Below, one piece after another: positions 51,010 to 61,766 of a DNA stretch of 64,000 nucleotides. This stretch comes from Borreliella yangtzensis. Lineage in GTDB: Bacteria > Spirochaetota > Spirochaetia > Borreliales > Borreliaceae. The translations under genes were made by a program, and so were the position numbers. The notes under the pieces are model-generated. The model was not told the DNA's origin. It worked only from the letters and a program-made list of their open reading frames with translations, and made no database searches. Position 1 is the first letter of the stretch. The number at the start of each line of letters is the position of its first letter. The DNA is taken from contig NZ_JACHFG010000001.1 of assembly GCF_014201775.1 (NCBI RefSeq), positions 116,541 to 180,540 of the forward strand. The letters run 5' to 3'.

Positions 51010-52068
51010 GTGTTGTTTTATTTTTATAAAATGTTTTGTTTAAAGGATTATATTTTTAAGAGAGCAGAAATCTTTGTAAAAGAGAATAAGTTTAATGCCA
51101 GTATAGTTTACCCTGAAAGTAGTGATTCCAGAGTTTTAAGGGCAGCTGTTATTGTTTTGCAAGAAAATCTTGCGAGCTCAATTATTTTTATAGGCAAAAA
51201 AGATCCTGTTATTAATTCTTTAAAAGAGTTTTCTAATTGTAATTCTATTTTAGAAAGAATAGAAGTCGTTGATCCTAATTCTTTTAAAGACATTGAAATG
51301 TACTTAGATGAATATTGGAGTTTGCTAAAGTTAAAAGGAGTTACTAAAAAGAGTTTAAAAGTTCAAGTTTTAGATGAAATTACTTTTGCTATGCTTATGG
51401 TAAGACTTGGGTATGCCAAGTCTTGTGTTTGTGGTGCTATTTCAACTTCTGCTAAGGTTTTGTCTAATGCTTTGAGGATAATCCCCAAGTTGAATGATGT
51501 TAATATTATATCATCTTTTATGATTATGGATACTTTGAATATTGTTCGTAATGTTGATTTTTGTTTTGGGCATAATGGAATTTTATTTTTTGCAGATTGT
51601 TCTGTGGTAGTCAATCCGAATTCTTTAGAGCTTGCAGAAATTGCATTGCAAAGTGCTAAATCTTTTAAAGATATTTTAAATGTAAAGCCTAAGGTTGCAC
51701 TTTTAAGTTTTTCAACAAAAGGATCTTCTAATGCTAAAGAAACTGAAAAAGTAAAGAGTGCTTTAAATATTGTGAAAAATAAAGAGAGTGATTTACTTGT
51801 TGATGGGGAGCTTCAACTTGATTCAGCTATAATTAAAAATGTTGCAGAGAAAAAATGCAGAGAATCTTTAGTAGCAGGTTCTGCTAATGTTTTAATATTT
51901 CCTAATTTAGATGCTGGGAATATTGGTTATAAATTAGTAGAAAGATTTGCTTTTGCTAAGGCCTACGGTCCTTTTTTGCAAGGTTTTTCCAAGCCCATTA
52001 GCGATCTTTCAAGGGGTTGTTCTGTTGATGAAATTGTATTTGCAAGTGCTTTAATGATAAGTAGTTAA
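51010..52068 (+). CDS. pta: Phosphate acetyltransferase
   Basis: Interconverts acetyl phosphate and acetyl-CoA. The frame begins with GTG at 51010, but ATG 51031 (MFCLKDYIFKRAEIF) is the more likely start, giving 345 residues. Family motifs are VYPESSDSRVLRAA, KSCVCGAISTSAKVL, VALLSFSTKGSSNAKE, DGELQLDSAI, SANVLIFPNLDAGNIGYKL and GPFLQGFSKPISDLSRG. With acetate kinase it makes acetyl-CoA for the mevalonate pathway and sets the pool of acetyl phosphate, which can phosphorylate response regulators. No ribosome-binding site is seen. Convergent overlap of 18 bases with ksgA. Confidence 0.95.
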   Translation: MLFYFYKMFCLKDYIFKRAEIFVKENKFNASIVYPESSDSRVLRAAVIVLQENLASSIIFIGKKDPVINSLKEFSNCNSILERIEVVDPNSFKDIEMYLDEYWSLLKLKGVTKKSLKVQVLDEITFAMLMVRLGYAKSCVCGAISTSAKVLSNALRIIPKLNDVNIISSFMIMDTLNIVRNVDFCFGHNGILFFADCSVVVNPNSLELAEIALQSAKSFKDILNVKPKVALLSFSTKGSSNAKETEKVKSALNIVKNKESDLLVDGELQLDSAIIKNVAEKKCRESLVAGSANVLIFPNLDAGNIGYKLVERFAFAKAYGPFLQGFSKPISDLSRGCSVDEIVFASALMISS

Positions 52069-52905
52069 GGTGTTAGAAATTTTTATAAATTCTTCAACAG
52101 AAATGTTTTCAGGTCTTTTGTCTAAATATTCTTTTAAAAAGTTTTCTCCCAAAGTATCTTTATTTGCGATGAAATTAATAATAGTGTTTTTCAATTTTTT
52201 TCTTCTACTTGAGAATACAGTTCTAATCAATTTGTTGAATTCTTTAAAATCTTTTATGTTATTTTCTTTAGGAATTAATTTTAGTGTTGTAGACTTAACT
52301 TTAGGTACAGGATAAAAATTGTGTTCTCCTATGTCTATTATTTTAATTACTGTGAAGTGTGATTGTACTAAGACTGTAAATGAAGAATAGGTTTTGCTAT
52401 TTGTTTTTGCAGTTATTCTGTCTGCCAATTCTTTTTGTACTGTGAATACCATTTCTTTTAAAAAATTTTCTTCAATTAATTTAGATATTACTTTTGATGC
52501 AATGTTGTATGGTAAATTTGAAAATATTTTATCAATATTTTTGTTTTCGTTTGCATATTTTTTTAAAAAATCTCCTTTTATTAGTTTAAAGTTTTTTAAT
52601 TTTCCAAATTTTTCATTTAATATTTCTGAATATTTTAAGTCAATTTCGAATGCTGTTAAAAGATTAGTTTTTTTTAATAAAATATCAGTCATTGCGCCAA
52701 GACCTGGACCAATTTCCCAAATTTTTTCATTTTCTTTTATATCTAAGCTTTCTATTATTTTTTGTCTTATGTTTTCATTGATTAGATAGTTTTGTCCCCA
52801 CAGTTTTCTTGGAGCTATTTTTCTTTCTTTTAATGTTTGTTTTATGCTAGTTATACTGTTATAGTTGATTTTCATAGATAAAAGAGATAGTAGCATATTA
52901 TTCAT
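52051..52905 (-). CDS. ksgA: 16S rRNA dimethyladenosine transferase KsgA
   Basis: Dimethylates two adjacent adenines near the 3' end of 16S rRNA using S-adenosylmethionine. Motifs are KLWGQNYLINENI, the SAM loop EIGPGLGAMTDIL, and the catalytic NLPYNIASKVI (motif IV). The first ATG (52905) forms TAATG with the comEC stop, suggesting coupling, but the internal ATG at 52875 (MKINYNSITSIKQTL) gives an N-terminus like Bacillus KsgA. Neither has a clear ribosome-binding site. Its 3' end overlaps pta. Confidence 0.94.
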   Translation of the reverse strand: MNNMLLSLLSMKINYNSITSIKQTLKERKIAPRKLWGQNYLINENIRQKIIESLDIKENEKIWEIGPGLGAMTDILLKKTNLLTAFEIDLKYSEILNEKFGKLKNFKLIKGDFLKKYANENKNIDKIFSNLPYNIASKVISKLIEENFLKEMVFTVQKELADRITAKTNSKTYSSFTVLVQSHFTVIKIIDIGEHNFYPVPKVKSTTLKLIPKENNIKDFKEFNKLIRTVFSSRRKKLKNTIINFIANKDTLGENFLKEYLDKRPENISVEEFIKISNTLTTYH

Positions 52906-54182
52906 TATTTGACATCTATTTTTAAATTATTTTGAAATTTTTTAGCTTCGTTATTATAAATAATGCAAGCTATAAGAAGAATACTTAATGTTAAAAATAT
53001 GGGTATTTGGTAATTCTTGACTATAAAGAATTTGCTAAAAAATGTTGCTGTAATTTTTATTGTTTGGAATATGTAGGCATTTATAAGGTCAAAGAGAAAA
53101 AATAAATTCAAGCTTGAAAAGTAAGTTATTAAGCTTAATATTGTTGTTGCTAAGAAAATAAATGTTAATGGAATAATTATTAAGTTTGAAAATACTGAGA
53201 TTGGTGTTAGATCAAAATTGTTAACATAAATTACTGGTGAAGTGAATATTTGAATAAAAAATGTTGCAAGCATTGATGATGCCAACTTGTTAAGACCGTA
53301 TCTATTTTTTAGATAAACCGATACTGCTATTCCTATTGTTGCAAGATAGGAGAGCTGAAATCCTATTGAACTAAGTGTTTCGGGTAATGCGATAGCATTT
53401 ATTATAAAACTAATAGATATACAGCTTATTAAATTGATCTTTCCATAAATTAGTTTGTATATCATAAGAGATTCTGTCATTAAAAATGCTCTTAGTGTTG
53501 AAGGTGTAAATCCAGTTAATATTAGATAATTTAGTAAAATTACGCTTAGTATCAAGTATTTTAATTTTTCATTTGTGATTATTAAAAGTAAATAGTAAGT
53601 TATTAAACTTATTAGATAAAAATGTAATCCAGACACCACCAAAATGTGAGCAATGCCCGCATTTTGAAATAATATTTTTTCATATTTTATTATTTCTGAT
53701 TTGATGTTCAAAATTATTGTTTTTGAAAAATGGGAATAGCTAAGATTTAATGCGGCAAAAAAATTATTTAAGGTGTTTGTATATTTTTCCCTAAGCTTGG
53801 CAAAAAAGGGTCTTTTAATAAGTTTTATTTTTTGGTTTTCAATTTTAATGATATCTCCGATTTTGTAAATATTCTCAATATTTTTGAAGTTAAATTTGAG
53901 TGTGTTTGCTTTATTGTCAATTACTTCGATAATGGTTTTTGAATTTTTTTTAAAATGCTTAATGTTTATTATTTGATAAATATTTTTTTTAAATGTTTTA
54001 AAATTTAATCTGGCTTGAAAACTTAATAAGAATATTGTGCAAAAAATAAAACTAAGTGCCAAGTGTTTGTTATTTTTTATTATAAAAAATAATGCTAATA
54101 TTGTATTAAAATAAATCAAATTAAGTTTTAAATAGTATTGAATTGATAAATTTATTGAAATAAGGATGAATATTAAAATCAT
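52905..54182 (-). CDS. ComEC/Rec2-type DNA uptake channel, competence domain only
   Basis: 425 residues with about ten spans. The N-terminal soluble segment between the first spans contains strands that could be the OB-fold (VIDNKANTLKFNFKNI). The diagnostic ComEC motif is GIAHILVVSGLHFYLI, followed by LTGFTPSTLRAFLM and SIGFQLSYLATIGI. The C-terminal metallo-hydrolase domain present in many ComEC proteins is absent; the protein ends with a short Lys/Asn-rich tail. Natural competence has not been established for Borrelia to my knowledge, and no pilus or ComEA gene lies in the window. Coupled to ksgA by TAATG. Confidence 0.88.
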   Translation of the reverse strand: MILIFILISINLSIQYYLKLNLIYFNTILALFFIIKNNKHLALSFIFCTIFLLSFQARLNFKTFKKNIYQIINIKHFKKNSKTIIEVIDNKANTLKFNFKNIENIYKIGDIIKIENQKIKLIKRPFFAKLREKYTNTLNNFFAALNLSYSHFSKTIILNIKSEIIKYEKILFQNAGIAHILVVSGLHFYLISLITYYLLLIITNEKLKYLILSVILLNYLILTGFTPSTLRAFLMTESLMIYKLIYGKINLISCISISFIINAIALPETLSSIGFQLSYLATIGIAVSVYLKNRYGLNKLASSMLATFFIQIFTSPVIYVNNFDLTPISVFSNLIIIPLTFIFLATTILSLITYFSSLNLFFLFDLINAYIFQTIKITATFFSKFFIVKNYQIPIFLTLSILLIACIIYNNEAKKFQNNLKIDVK

Positions 54183-54264
54183 TTATAATATTTCTATTTT
54201 TTATTTAGATATAATTATTTATTAAATTTTAATTTGTTTTGATAAATCAATCAATAATCATTCA

Positions 54265-54293
54265 TTGACAATTAATAATTATTTACTTACAAT
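54265..54293 (+). promoter_or_regulatory. Consensus promoter placing the CPBP protease ATG at the transcription start
   Basis: Perfect TTGACA (54265-54270), exactly 17 bases, then TACAAT (54288-54293). Five bases lie between the -10 box and the ATG at 54299. The A or T of the ATG is therefore the predicted first transcribed base, and no Shine-Dalgarno site exists. Confidence 0.7.
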
Positions 54294-54298
54294 ACTTT

Positions 54299-55012
54299 AT
54301 GCAATTGTTAAAAAATAAATATCCATTCAAGCGAGCCTTGCTTGAACTTTTTTTGGTCTATGTTGTTATTTATCTTGCGTCTCCTTTTGAAAATGTTAAT
54401 TCAGAATTTTGGAATGTTAATAAAAACCATTTTTATTTTTGGATTTCAAGATCTTTTTTAATTGTTTTTATAATTTATTTTTTTAAACTTACCAGTTCTT
54501 ATGATGATTTTAGAGTAGAGTTTTTTATTCCTAAATTTAAATTTATTTTTATTTGGGAATCTGTTTTGATTTTCATTAAAACAATATTGGTCGCAATGAT
54601 ATTCATTTTTTTAATAGCTTTTTTACTTGAGTATCTGTTGCCAGAATCGGTATTTGTATATTATTTTCAAGACAATGTTGGATTTAATTGGAAAATTAGC
54701 AGTAAAACAGCATTGTTTTTAATGATTTTTACTTCTTTTTTTACAGGAGCTTTTGAAGAGCTGTTTTATAGGGCTTTTGTTATTACCAAATTTACACAAA
54801 TGGGATTTCCTGTTTCAGTTACTGTTTTTCTCAGCAGTATATTTTTTGCTTATGGACATTTATATTATGGAATTTTGGGATTTTTGGTTACATTTATATT
54901 AGGGATATTTTTTGCTTTTACTTATTTAAGGTATAAAAATATATATTATATGATTTTTATACATAGTTTTTATAATATTATTGTTAGTAGTCTGTTGCTT
55001 TTTTTAAATTAA
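54299..55012 (+). CDS. CPBP-family intramembrane protease (CAAX protease-like)
   Basis: 237 residues with six or more spans. The Abi/CPBP motifs are all present: FEELFYRAFV (EExxxR, near 151-160), FAYGHLYYGILG with the first metal His, and IHSFYNIIVS with the second. Bacterial members act in membrane-protein cleavage, self-protection against bacteriocins or signalling; the target here is unknown. It has no ribosome-binding site and lies directly at a strong promoter, so translation from a leaderless mRNA is expected. The acyl-CoA ligase follows after 25 bases. Confidence 0.88.
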   Translation: MQLLKNKYPFKRALLELFLVYVVIYLASPFENVNSEFWNVNKNHFYFWISRSFLIVFIIYFFKLTSSYDDFRVEFFIPKFKFIFIWESVLIFIKTILVAMIFIFLIAFLLEYLLPESVFVYYFQDNVGFNWKISSKTALFLMIFTSFFTGAFEELFYRAFVITKFTQMGFPVSVTVFLSSIFFAYGHLYYGILGFLVTFILGIFFAFTYLRYKNIYYMIFIHSFYNIIVSSLLLFLN

Positions 55013-55037
55013 TTTTAAATTGATTTGAGGGGGATTT

Positions 55038-56978
55038 ATGAGAGATACTGTGCCTAAGCGTTTTAAAGAGGTAGTGACCCTTTATAGTGAGCTTGATATT
55101 TTTCTATATAAGGAAGGGGGGGAGTCTAAGAGTTTTAAGAAGCAAATATATGCTGATTTTTGGAATGAAGTAAAAAGAGTGGCTTCTGGGCTTTTGCATT
55201 ATGGCATTAAAAGAGGGGAGAAAGTTGTAATTATTTCTGATTCTAGAAGGGAGTGGATAATAATTGATGTTGCTACTTTGGGGTTGGGTTGTGTTGATGT
55301 TCCTAGGGGAAATGATTCTTCCGAGGATGAATTAGCTTATATTATTAACCATTCCGAATCTACTTTTATTTTTGTTGAAAACAATAAACAGCTCCAAAAA
55401 GTTTTATCCAAAAAACACGATCTTAGATTGGTGAGGTGCATTGTTGTTATTGATGATGATAAATCTTATGAAGAAAAAATGGGAAATATTACTGTATTTT
55501 CTTACAAAAAATTACTAGAACTTGGAGCCGAGTATTTAAAGGCTAATCCAAAATCATTTGATATGGAGATTGAAAAAGGTTCTTCAAAAGATATTGCAAC
55601 AATAATATATACTTCTGGTACAACGGGTATGCCAAAGGGAGTAATGTTGAGACATGAATCTTTTATTTTTCAATTAGACAGGCTTTATGATTATCTTCCA
55701 ACACTTAAGCCAGGCAAGATAATGATTTCTATTCTTCCCCTTTGGCATTCTTTTGAGAGGGCTTGTGAATATATAGTTGCTTTAAAAGGTATAGCAATCG
55801 CATATTCAAAACCTATAGGTCCGGTTTTGTTAAAAGATTTTTTACTTTTAAATCCCCAGATGATTATTTCTGTACCTAGAATTTGGGAAGGTATAAGAAT
55901 AGGTATTATTAAAAAGGTGTCAGAATCTTTTATTAAAAAACTTCTGTTTGGAGGGTTTTTAAAAGCTGGAATTGTTTATGCAAAGTTTAAGGAAAAATTT
56001 TTAGGTTTATCACCTGTTTATAAAAAGTCCAATTTGTTTATTATGCTTTTTTCAAAAACATTTTTATTTGGAGGGATTGTTTTAATTTTCCCTATTAAAT
56101 TATTAGGTGATATTTTGGTATTTAAAAAAATAAGAAATGCCCTTGGAAAAAATTTTGAATTTGGTGTTTCTGGCGGTGGGGCATTGGTTGATTATGTTGA
56201 TTATTTTTTTAAGGCTGTAGGAATTAAAGTTCTTGAAGGTTATGGTCTTACCGAAACGGGTCCTATTTTAAGTGTTAGGCGCCTTAAAGGTCCCGTAGCA
56301 AGAACTGTAGGTCCTATTTTGCCAGATGTTGAATACAAAGTAGTTGGAATTGATGGAGAAGTTTTGACTTATGGGGAAAAGGGTGAGCTTTGGGTAAAGT
56401 CACCACAAATAATGAGTGGTTATTTTAAGGATAAGGCTAAGACCAGTGAAGTTTTAACAGAAGATGGTTGGTTTAACACTGGGGATTTAGTTAGATTGAC
56501 AATTAATAATGAAATTTCAATTGTTGGTAGAAGTAAGGATACAATTGTTCTCAGAGGGGGAGAAAATATTGAGCCCGAGCCTCTTGAGAGAGTTTTGGGC
56601 AAATCTTTGTTTATTGAAAATATTATGATTGTTGGCCAGGATCAAAAATTTTTAGGAGCCGTTATTGTGCCTAATTTTGATAATCTGGAAAAATGGGCAA
56701 ACTCTAGTGGAGTATCTTTTTCTTCTAGGGATGATTTATTAATTAATGAAGATGTTAACAAGCTTTATTCTAAGCATATCTCAGATACTATTAATACCAA
56801 ATTAGGTTTTAAAAATTTTGAAAAAATAGTAGGATTTGTTTTGCTCCCGGATCCTTTTTCAATTGGTGAAGAACTTACTAATACCCTTAAGTTAAAAAGA
56901 TATTATATATCTCAAAAGTATGAAGATAAAATAAGATTAATTTTTAGCAAAAGTGATTTGGATTTAAATGGATATTAG
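55038..56978 (+). CDS. Long-chain fatty acid--CoA ligase (AMP-forming)
   Basis: 646 residues of the adenylate-forming family. The P-loop is IIYTSGTTGMPKGVMLRH (near 189-206). Other motifs are ILPLWHSFERACEYI, LEGYGLTETGPILS, GWFNTGDLVRL and IVLRGGENIEPEPLE. It activates fatty acids scavenged from the host, which Borrelia needs because it cannot make them (known for the genus). A hydrophobic insert near 340-360 fits membrane association. GAGGGGGA precedes the ATG. The gene ends in a hairpin shared with argS. Confidence 0.94.
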   Translation: MRDTVPKRFKEVVTLYSELDIFLYKEGGESKSFKKQIYADFWNEVKRVASGLLHYGIKRGEKVVIISDSRREWIIIDVATLGLGCVDVPRGNDSSEDELAYIINHSESTFIFVENNKQLQKVLSKKHDLRLVRCIVVIDDDKSYEEKMGNITVFSYKKLLELGAEYLKANPKSFDMEIEKGSSKDIATIIYTSGTTGMPKGVMLRHESFIFQLDRLYDYLPTLKPGKIMISILPLWHSFERACEYIVALKGIAIAYSKPIGPVLLKDFLLLNPQMIISVPRIWEGIRIGIIKKVSESFIKKLLFGGFLKAGIVYAKFKEKFLGLSPVYKKSNLFIMLFSKTFLFGGIVLIFPIKLLGDILVFKKIRNALGKNFEFGVSGGGALVDYVDYFFKAVGIKVLEGYGLTETGPILSVRRLKGPVARTVGPILPDVEYKVVGIDGEVLTYGEKGELWVKSPQIMSGYFKDKAKTSEVLTEDGWFNTGDLVRLTINNEISIVGRSKDTIVLRGGENIEPEPLERVLGKSLFIENIMIVGQDQKFLGAVIVPNFDNLEKWANSSGVSFSSRDDLLINEDVNKLYSKHISDTINTKLGFKNFEKIVGFVLLPDPFSIGEELTNTLKLKRYYISQKYEDKIRLIFSKSDLDLNGY

Positions 56979-57006
56979 ACAAGAAAATAATGTATTATTT
57001 TCTTGT
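56979..57006. terminator. Perfect 13-bp hairpin between the acyl-CoA ligase gene and argS
   Basis: ACAAGAAAATAAT (56979-56991) and its exact complement (56994-57006) enclose two bases. It starts directly after one stop codon and ends at the stop of the convergent argS. No long T-run follows, but the stem itself is AT-rich and T-rich on both strands. Confidence 0.7.
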
Positions 57007-58763
57007 TACATTTTTAACATATAAGGAATGTTAAGAAAGTACATGCAATTTTTTATTGTTTGCAATATAGCTTTTAAAAATGCAATTCTTGCGACTGTCA
57101 AATCAGCATTGTTTATGTCTATTACTTTAACTTCTTGATAGTATGCATTGAAATGCTTTGCAAGTGAGTATGAATAGTTGGTAAGTATTGAAGGGTTTAA
57201 ATCTTTTGCTGCTTTGATTATGTTTTCTTCTAATTCTGATATAATTTTGACAATTTCCCACTCTTTTTCATGTTTTAAAAGTTCAAGATTGATTTTTCTT
57301 GTTATAGGGATAGAAAGTTTATTATATTTTTCAAGAATACTATTAATTCTTGCTCCAACGTATTGGATATATGGACCAGAATTTCCTGTAAAAGATAGAC
57401 TTTCTTTTTTATTAAATACAATATCTTTATGTATAGCTGATTTTAGTAGATAATAGTGAATTGCTCCTAATGCAATATTTAAAGCAATTTTTTTAGCATT
57501 CTCTTTATCCTCAATTTTTTGTGTAATTTCAGGTACTGTTGATTCGGTTAGCTCTAATATTAAATTATCTGCGTCAATTACATTGCCTTCTCTTGATTTC
57601 ATTTTGCCATCAATAAGATTGACCATTCCGTGTGACAAATGAATAAGGTTTTTATTTTTGGAAATTCCCAATTTTTCTGCTACAAAAAATAAATTTTTGA
57701 AATGCTGAATTTGTTCACTTCCAACTACATAAATCATTTCGTCAAAATTAAATTCTTTTGTTCTAACTGCTATATTTCCTAAATCTTGGGTAAGATAGAT
57801 AGATGTTCCGTTTGGTCTTATGAGTACTTTTTGTTTTATTTCAGTATCTTCTTTTTCATTCGAATCTAAGGGCAAATCAATGCATATTGCTCCATCTTCT
57901 CGTTTATAACAAAACCCTTTTTCAAGGCCTTCTAATACGACATTTTTCCCAATTTCAAAAATTTCACTTTCAAGGTAAATTTTATCAAATGAGGTGTTTG
58001 TAATTTTGTATGTTTCTTTTATTCCCTCAATTGCCCATTTGTTTAGCTTTTTCCAAAGTTCAATTGTGTTTACATCTTTTTGTTCCCATTTTAAGAGTAG
58101 GTATTGAATTTCGTTTTCAGCATTTTCATTTTCTTGTGAGTATTTGTTGTATTTAACATAAAAATCGCCAATTAAATGGTCTCCTTTTTTTAAAGCTTTT
58201 TCTGGGGTAATATCATTCCCAAATTTTTTGTAAGCAAGCATTGATTTGCAAATATGAACCCCACGATCGTTTATTAAGTTTATTTTTGTAATTTTTGCAC
58301 CCACAGCTTTTAATATTCTTGAGAGGCTTTCTCCTATTACATCATTTCTAAGATGTCCCACATGCAGTGGCTTGTTTGTATTTGGTGATGAAAATTCTAA
58401 TATTATTTTTTTATTGTCTAAATATTTGCTTGTTCCATAGGCCTCTTTTTGAGCATTTATCATTTGTATTGTATTGTTAATATATTCTTTTCTAGAAAAT
58501 TTGATGTTTAAGTAAGGCCCCGCAGCTTTAATTTCGTATTTATCTTTAAGAGTTTTTATTATTTCTTCAGAGATATTTGCAATAGAAAGTTGCAAAGTTT
58601 TGCTAAGTTCAAATATTAATATGGAAATATCTCCCAGATCACTTTTGGGAGGTTTTTGAATATTTATATTGATTTTGTCTAGCTTTATGTTTTTTGATAA
58701 TGCTAGATTGGAAACTATAGCGCTAATTTCATGTTTAATCTGCTTTTTAACACTTTTAATCAT
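57006..58763 (-). CDS. argS: Arginyl-tRNA synthetase
   Basis: Charges tRNA-Arg. ATG 58763 is chosen because AGAGGAAAAAA precedes it; an in-frame ATG lies at 58781. 585 residues. The class I signature is [16 protein letters not shown] (HVGH near 132). The KMSKS-type loop reads [15 protein letters not shown]. The N-terminal Add1-like domain ([18 protein letters not shown]) and the helical anticodon domain ([18 protein letters not shown]) are present. Its start overlaps the end of the upstream membrane-protein gene by eight bases. Confidence 0.96.
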   Translation of the reverse strand: MIKSVKKQIKHEISAIVSNLALSKNIKLDKININIQKPPKSDLGDISILIFELSKTLQLSIANISEEIIKTLKDKYEIKAAGPYLNIKFSRKEYINNTIQMINAQKEAYGTSKYLDNKKIILEFSSPNTNKPLHVGHLRNDVIGESLSRILKAVGAKITKINLINDRGVHICKSMLAYKKFGNDITPEKALKKGDHLIGDFYVKYNKYSQENENAENEIQYLLLKWEQKDVNTIELWKKLNKWAIEGIKETYKITNTSFDKIYLESEIFEIGKNVVLEGLEKGFCYKREDGAICIDLPLDSNEKEDTEIKQKVLIRPNGTSIYLTQDLGNIAVRTKEFNFDEMIYVVGSEQIQHFKNLFFVAEKLGISKNKNLIHLSHGMVNLIDGKMKSREGNVIDADNLILELTESTVPEITQKIEDKENAKKIALNIALGAIHYYLLKSAIHKDIVFNKKESLSFTGNSGPYIQYVGARINSILEKYNKLSIPITRKINLELLKHEKEWEIVKIISELEENIIKAAKDLNPSILTNYSYSLAKHFNAYYQEVKVIDINNADLTVARIAFLKAILQTIKNCMYFLNIPYMLKM

Positions 58764-59355
58764 TTTTTTCCTCTTTAACACTTGTTAAAATATTGGTTAA
58801 TAATAACATTAAAGATGCTGCAATAAAAACGTTTGAGCTGTGGGCTGACATTTTTACATTTGTAAAATCTTTTATTATGAGTATCTCTTTATTAAAAAGT
58901 TTTAAATTCCCTGTGTTTAATATTTCTCTAATAAGTGCAATTGTTGAGCTTAGAGCAATAAAAATTAAAATTGGATTTTTAGAATATTTAATTATCATTG
59001 ATGGATTTTTTAGAATTTTAAAAGGCTCGTTTTTATGAAATGATATTATTATGGCTATTAAAATGGGTATTGAAAATTTAAATTCTTTGTATAAGGTTGG
59101 TGTTAAATAGAGCATGAATAAATAAGTCAGACTAGTAAAAATCCCTATTATTAATAGATATATTCCTAATATATGACTTTTATAGTTTTTAAGTTCTATT
59201 TGATTGATTATTAAGGCAGGAAATATAATGCATATTGAAATCCAAACAGATACGATGCTAGCGTCTAGAAAATTTTTTGTATAAGTAAAAATAGGAAATA
59301 ACATTAAATGACTTTTAAGATATTTTTCAGTGTTATAAAATAGTTTTTTTTGCAT
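58756..59355 (-). CDS. Small multi-span membrane protein of unknown function
   Basis: 199 residues with five or six hydrophobic spans and little sequence between them. The final segment is [20 protein letters not shown], with a charged C-terminus expected in the cytoplasm. No family recognised. It overlaps argS by eight bases, so the two are coupled, and lies 20 bases beyond the stop of mcp-2 on the same strand. Corresponds by order to BB0595. Confidence 0.8.
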   Translation of the reverse strand: MQKKLFYNTEKYLKSHLMLFPIFTYTKNFLDASIVSVWISICIIFPALIINQIELKNYKSHILGIYLLIIGIFTSLTYLFMLYLTPTLYKEFKFSIPILIAIIISFHKNEPFKILKNPSMIIKYSKNPILIFIALSSTIALIREILNTGNLKLFNKEILIIKDFTNVKMSAHSSNVFIAASLMLLLTNILTSVKEEKND

Positions 59356-59375
59356 ATTATTCCCTTTTATCTATT

Positions 59376-61523
59376 TTATTTGGTTTTAAATTGATTTGTA
59401 CTTTCACTAATTCCAGAAATATGACTTGAGTTTGTAGTTCCTAAAACTTTAATACGCCCAATTGCTTCTACTAATTTATTAATCTCTTCTTTTAACCCTT
59501 TCATTGAGTTTGAGACCGTAATATTAATTTCCCCTAATAGTTTAACAGTATTAATGATTTCTTTGTTGCCCCTAAACATATCATTTGAGCCAATTTTTAC
59601 TTCATATGTTATTTCTCTCATTGTATTTAAAGCCTTTAAAATTTCTTGGCTACCTATTGATTGCTCTTGCATTGTGTGATTTATTTCTTCTATTACTTGA
59701 ACAACTAGATTTATTGAATCGAATATTTGGTTGAAAGCTTTATTTGTTAATTCAGAAGTGTTTACGGTTTTTGTTATTGAATCCATTATTTCGTTAATTG
59801 ATGAAGCAACAGATTCTGATTGTGATGTCACTTGTTCTGCTAGGTCTTTTATTTCTTCTGCAACAATAGCAAATCCTTTCCCAGCTTCACCAGCATGGGA
59901 TGCTTCAATTGCAGCGTTCATTGAAAGCAGGTTGGTTTGACTAGCTATGGATGAAATTAAAGAGTTTGCTTCTTGTAATCTTGTTGAGTTTTTGAAAATC
60001 TCTTTGATTTGAGTAATAACTTCTTCTTGTTTTTTTCGCCCATCATCAGAGAATCTTTTTAACTCTTCTGTGCTTTTTGCAGCTTTTTGAGTTATTTCTG
60101 TTATTGATTGTATTCCCCCTATCATTTCTTCGATAGCTGATGAGGATTGCTCAACGCTTGCAGCTTGAGTTTCAATTGAGTTATCAAGAGATGAAATATT
60201 TTTTGAAAGACTTTCAATTACGCTTGTTGTATTAGAGATAAATTCTACTTGTTTTTCTACTTCTTCTTGTGTTTTTTCTATGTATTGATTTGAATTTTTT
60301 ATTGTATTGTGGGTTTTGTTTATTTCACTAAATAAATGATCTCCGTTTTCTTTTAGCAATTTCACTCGTTCTTGTAGTGAATTTATTACATTTTTTAGAT
60401 TTTCAATAAAATGACCAAAAAGATTTATTGTTGAGCTTATTGAATCTTTACCTTTTGATTCGACTTTAAATGTTAAGTCGCCGTTTTTAACTTTTGGAAT
60501 GACAACATTGAGTTTATCTATTTTTGATATAATTAAAGTTTTTATGGTTGATATCATTATTAATATAAAAATTATTACCAAGATAAGTATAATTGAGAGC
60601 GAAACTAATCTCATGTTTTTAAATTCTTTTGAAAATATGTTATTATAATCTATTTTTATTCCTAAGTACCAATGAGATGTTGCTATTCTTGCTAAAGAGA
60701 TTATTTCATTTGAATTACTTGTATTGTAATTCGCTTTTCCTTGAGATAATGCGCTTAATATTTGAGTTAATGTTTTTAGGTTAAAGCTAAATATGTGTTT
60801 TATGTTTTTCAAAACCTCATCTTTTCCTCCAAATGCATCTCCACTGTTGTTTATTATGTATACATTAAAGTATTTTGATGAATTTTGGCTGCTTGCATTT
60901 TGTTCTAGTAACGAATTTTCTAAAAGAAGTAAAAGATATTCTTTTAATTCAGCAATTTTTTCTGAAATGTCAGCATATAAAATAATATATCCAATGTTAG
61001 ATTTTTTTGAATCTGTTATTTTATATGCTATTGGAATATAAAAATTGTTATTTATTTTTGATAAACTGTTGTGAAGAATTGAAATTTGAAATGTGGTTAT
61101 AGCTTTGCCCAAAATCAATTCTTTTAAGCTCATATATTGGCCGTTTCTTTTTTTTTCACTTGATGCGATTATATACCCATCTTTGTTTGCATACTCTATT
61201 ATTTTAATAAAGGATGGAAGTGTAACTAAAATCTTGTCAGATACTAAGTGCTCTTCATTTTTATTATTTAAAATTGCAGATTGATAATCATACCTAGATG
61301 TTAATATACTTAAAGCTTTTATTATTTCTTTAGATTCATCAGAAAAGCTTTTAATCATTGCTTGATTAATGAATTTTGTAAAGTCTTGAAGTTCTTTTGT
61401 TATAATTTTTTTGTATCCCTGATCTAATAGTAAGAAGGTTGTTGCAATAATTATTATTGTGTATGCCAGAATTATAAAATTGAATTTATAAAAAAGGTTG
61501 GAGTTAAGTTTCTTTTTTTTCAC
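59376..61523 (-). CDS. mcp2: Transmembrane methyl-accepting chemotaxis protein Mcp2
   Basis: 715 residues from a GTG start with AGGGGA just upstream. Span 1 is at about 12-30 ([18 protein letters not shown]). A periplasmic sensor of about 270 residues with a dCache-like layout follows, then span 2 ([18 protein letters not shown], about 308-325), HAMP-like linker and signalling helices. The hairpin tip near 520-560 reads [21 protein letters not shown] and [18 protein letters not shown]. No C-terminal CheR-binding pentapeptide is present. Ligand unknown. It diverges from mcp-3. Confidence 0.95.
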   Translation of the reverse strand: MKKKKLNSNLFYKFNFIILAYTIIIIATTFLLLDQGYKKIITKELQDFTKFINQAMIKSFSDESKEIIKALSILTSRYDYQSAILNNKNEEHLVSDKILVTLPSFIKIIEYANKDGYIIASSEKKRNGQYMSLKELILGKAITTFQISILHNSLSKINNNFYIPIAYKITDSKKSNIGYIILYADISEKIAELKEYLLLLLENSLLEQNASSQNSSKYFNVYIINNSGDAFGGKDEVLKNIKHIFSFNLKTLTQILSALSQGKANYNTSNSNEIISLARIATSHWYLGIKIDYNNIFSKEFKNMRLVSLSIILILVIIFILIMISTIKTLIISKIDKLNVVIPKVKNGDLTFKVESKGKDSISSTINLFGHFIENLKNVINSLQERVKLLKENGDHLFSEINKTHNTIKNSNQYIEKTQEEVEKQVEFISNTTSVIESLSKNISSLDNSIETQAASVEQSSSAIEEMIGGIQSITEITQKAAKSTEELKRFSDDGRKKQEEVITQIKEIFKNSTRLQEANSLISSIASQTNLLSMNAAIEASHAGEAGKGFAIVAEEIKDLAEQVTSQSESVASSINEIMDSITKTVNTSELTNKAFNQIFDSINLVVQVIEEINHTMQEQSIGSQEILKALNTMREITYEVKIGSNDMFRGNKEIINTVKLLGEINITVSNSMKGLKEEINKLVEAIGRIKVLGTTNSSHISGISESTNQFKTK

Positions 61524-61766
61524 TAAGTCCCCTCAAAATTTTGATTTTTCATAAAATTTTAAAATATTGAATTTTTAGTATTCTACATGTTTTATTATAT
61601 AATTATATATGCATGTAGCTAAATAATAAAATAATTATTCGCAAATATTTGAGAATTTAATTTTTAAGATTTCAGAGAGAAAGTCTAATTTGCCAATTGT
61701 TATTAGTAATTATTTGTATGTGGTTTATAAAGATGAAATTTTTGTTTTAAAATTTTAATCACATTA
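61524..61766. other. Divergent intergenic region between mcp-2 and mcp-3
   Basis: A 243-base AT-rich spacer that must hold both receptor promoters. I see no convincing -35/-10 pair and no open frame. Confidence 0.5.

Noticed and set aside
51001-51033. pta as another leaderless gene
   Set aside because: TATAAA is placed for a start at about 51013, not at the likely ATG 51031, and no -35 hexamer is visible.
58756-59355. Rnf/Nqr-type subunit
   Set aside because: Several hydrophobic spans give a superficial likeness, but no conserved Rnf motif could be found.
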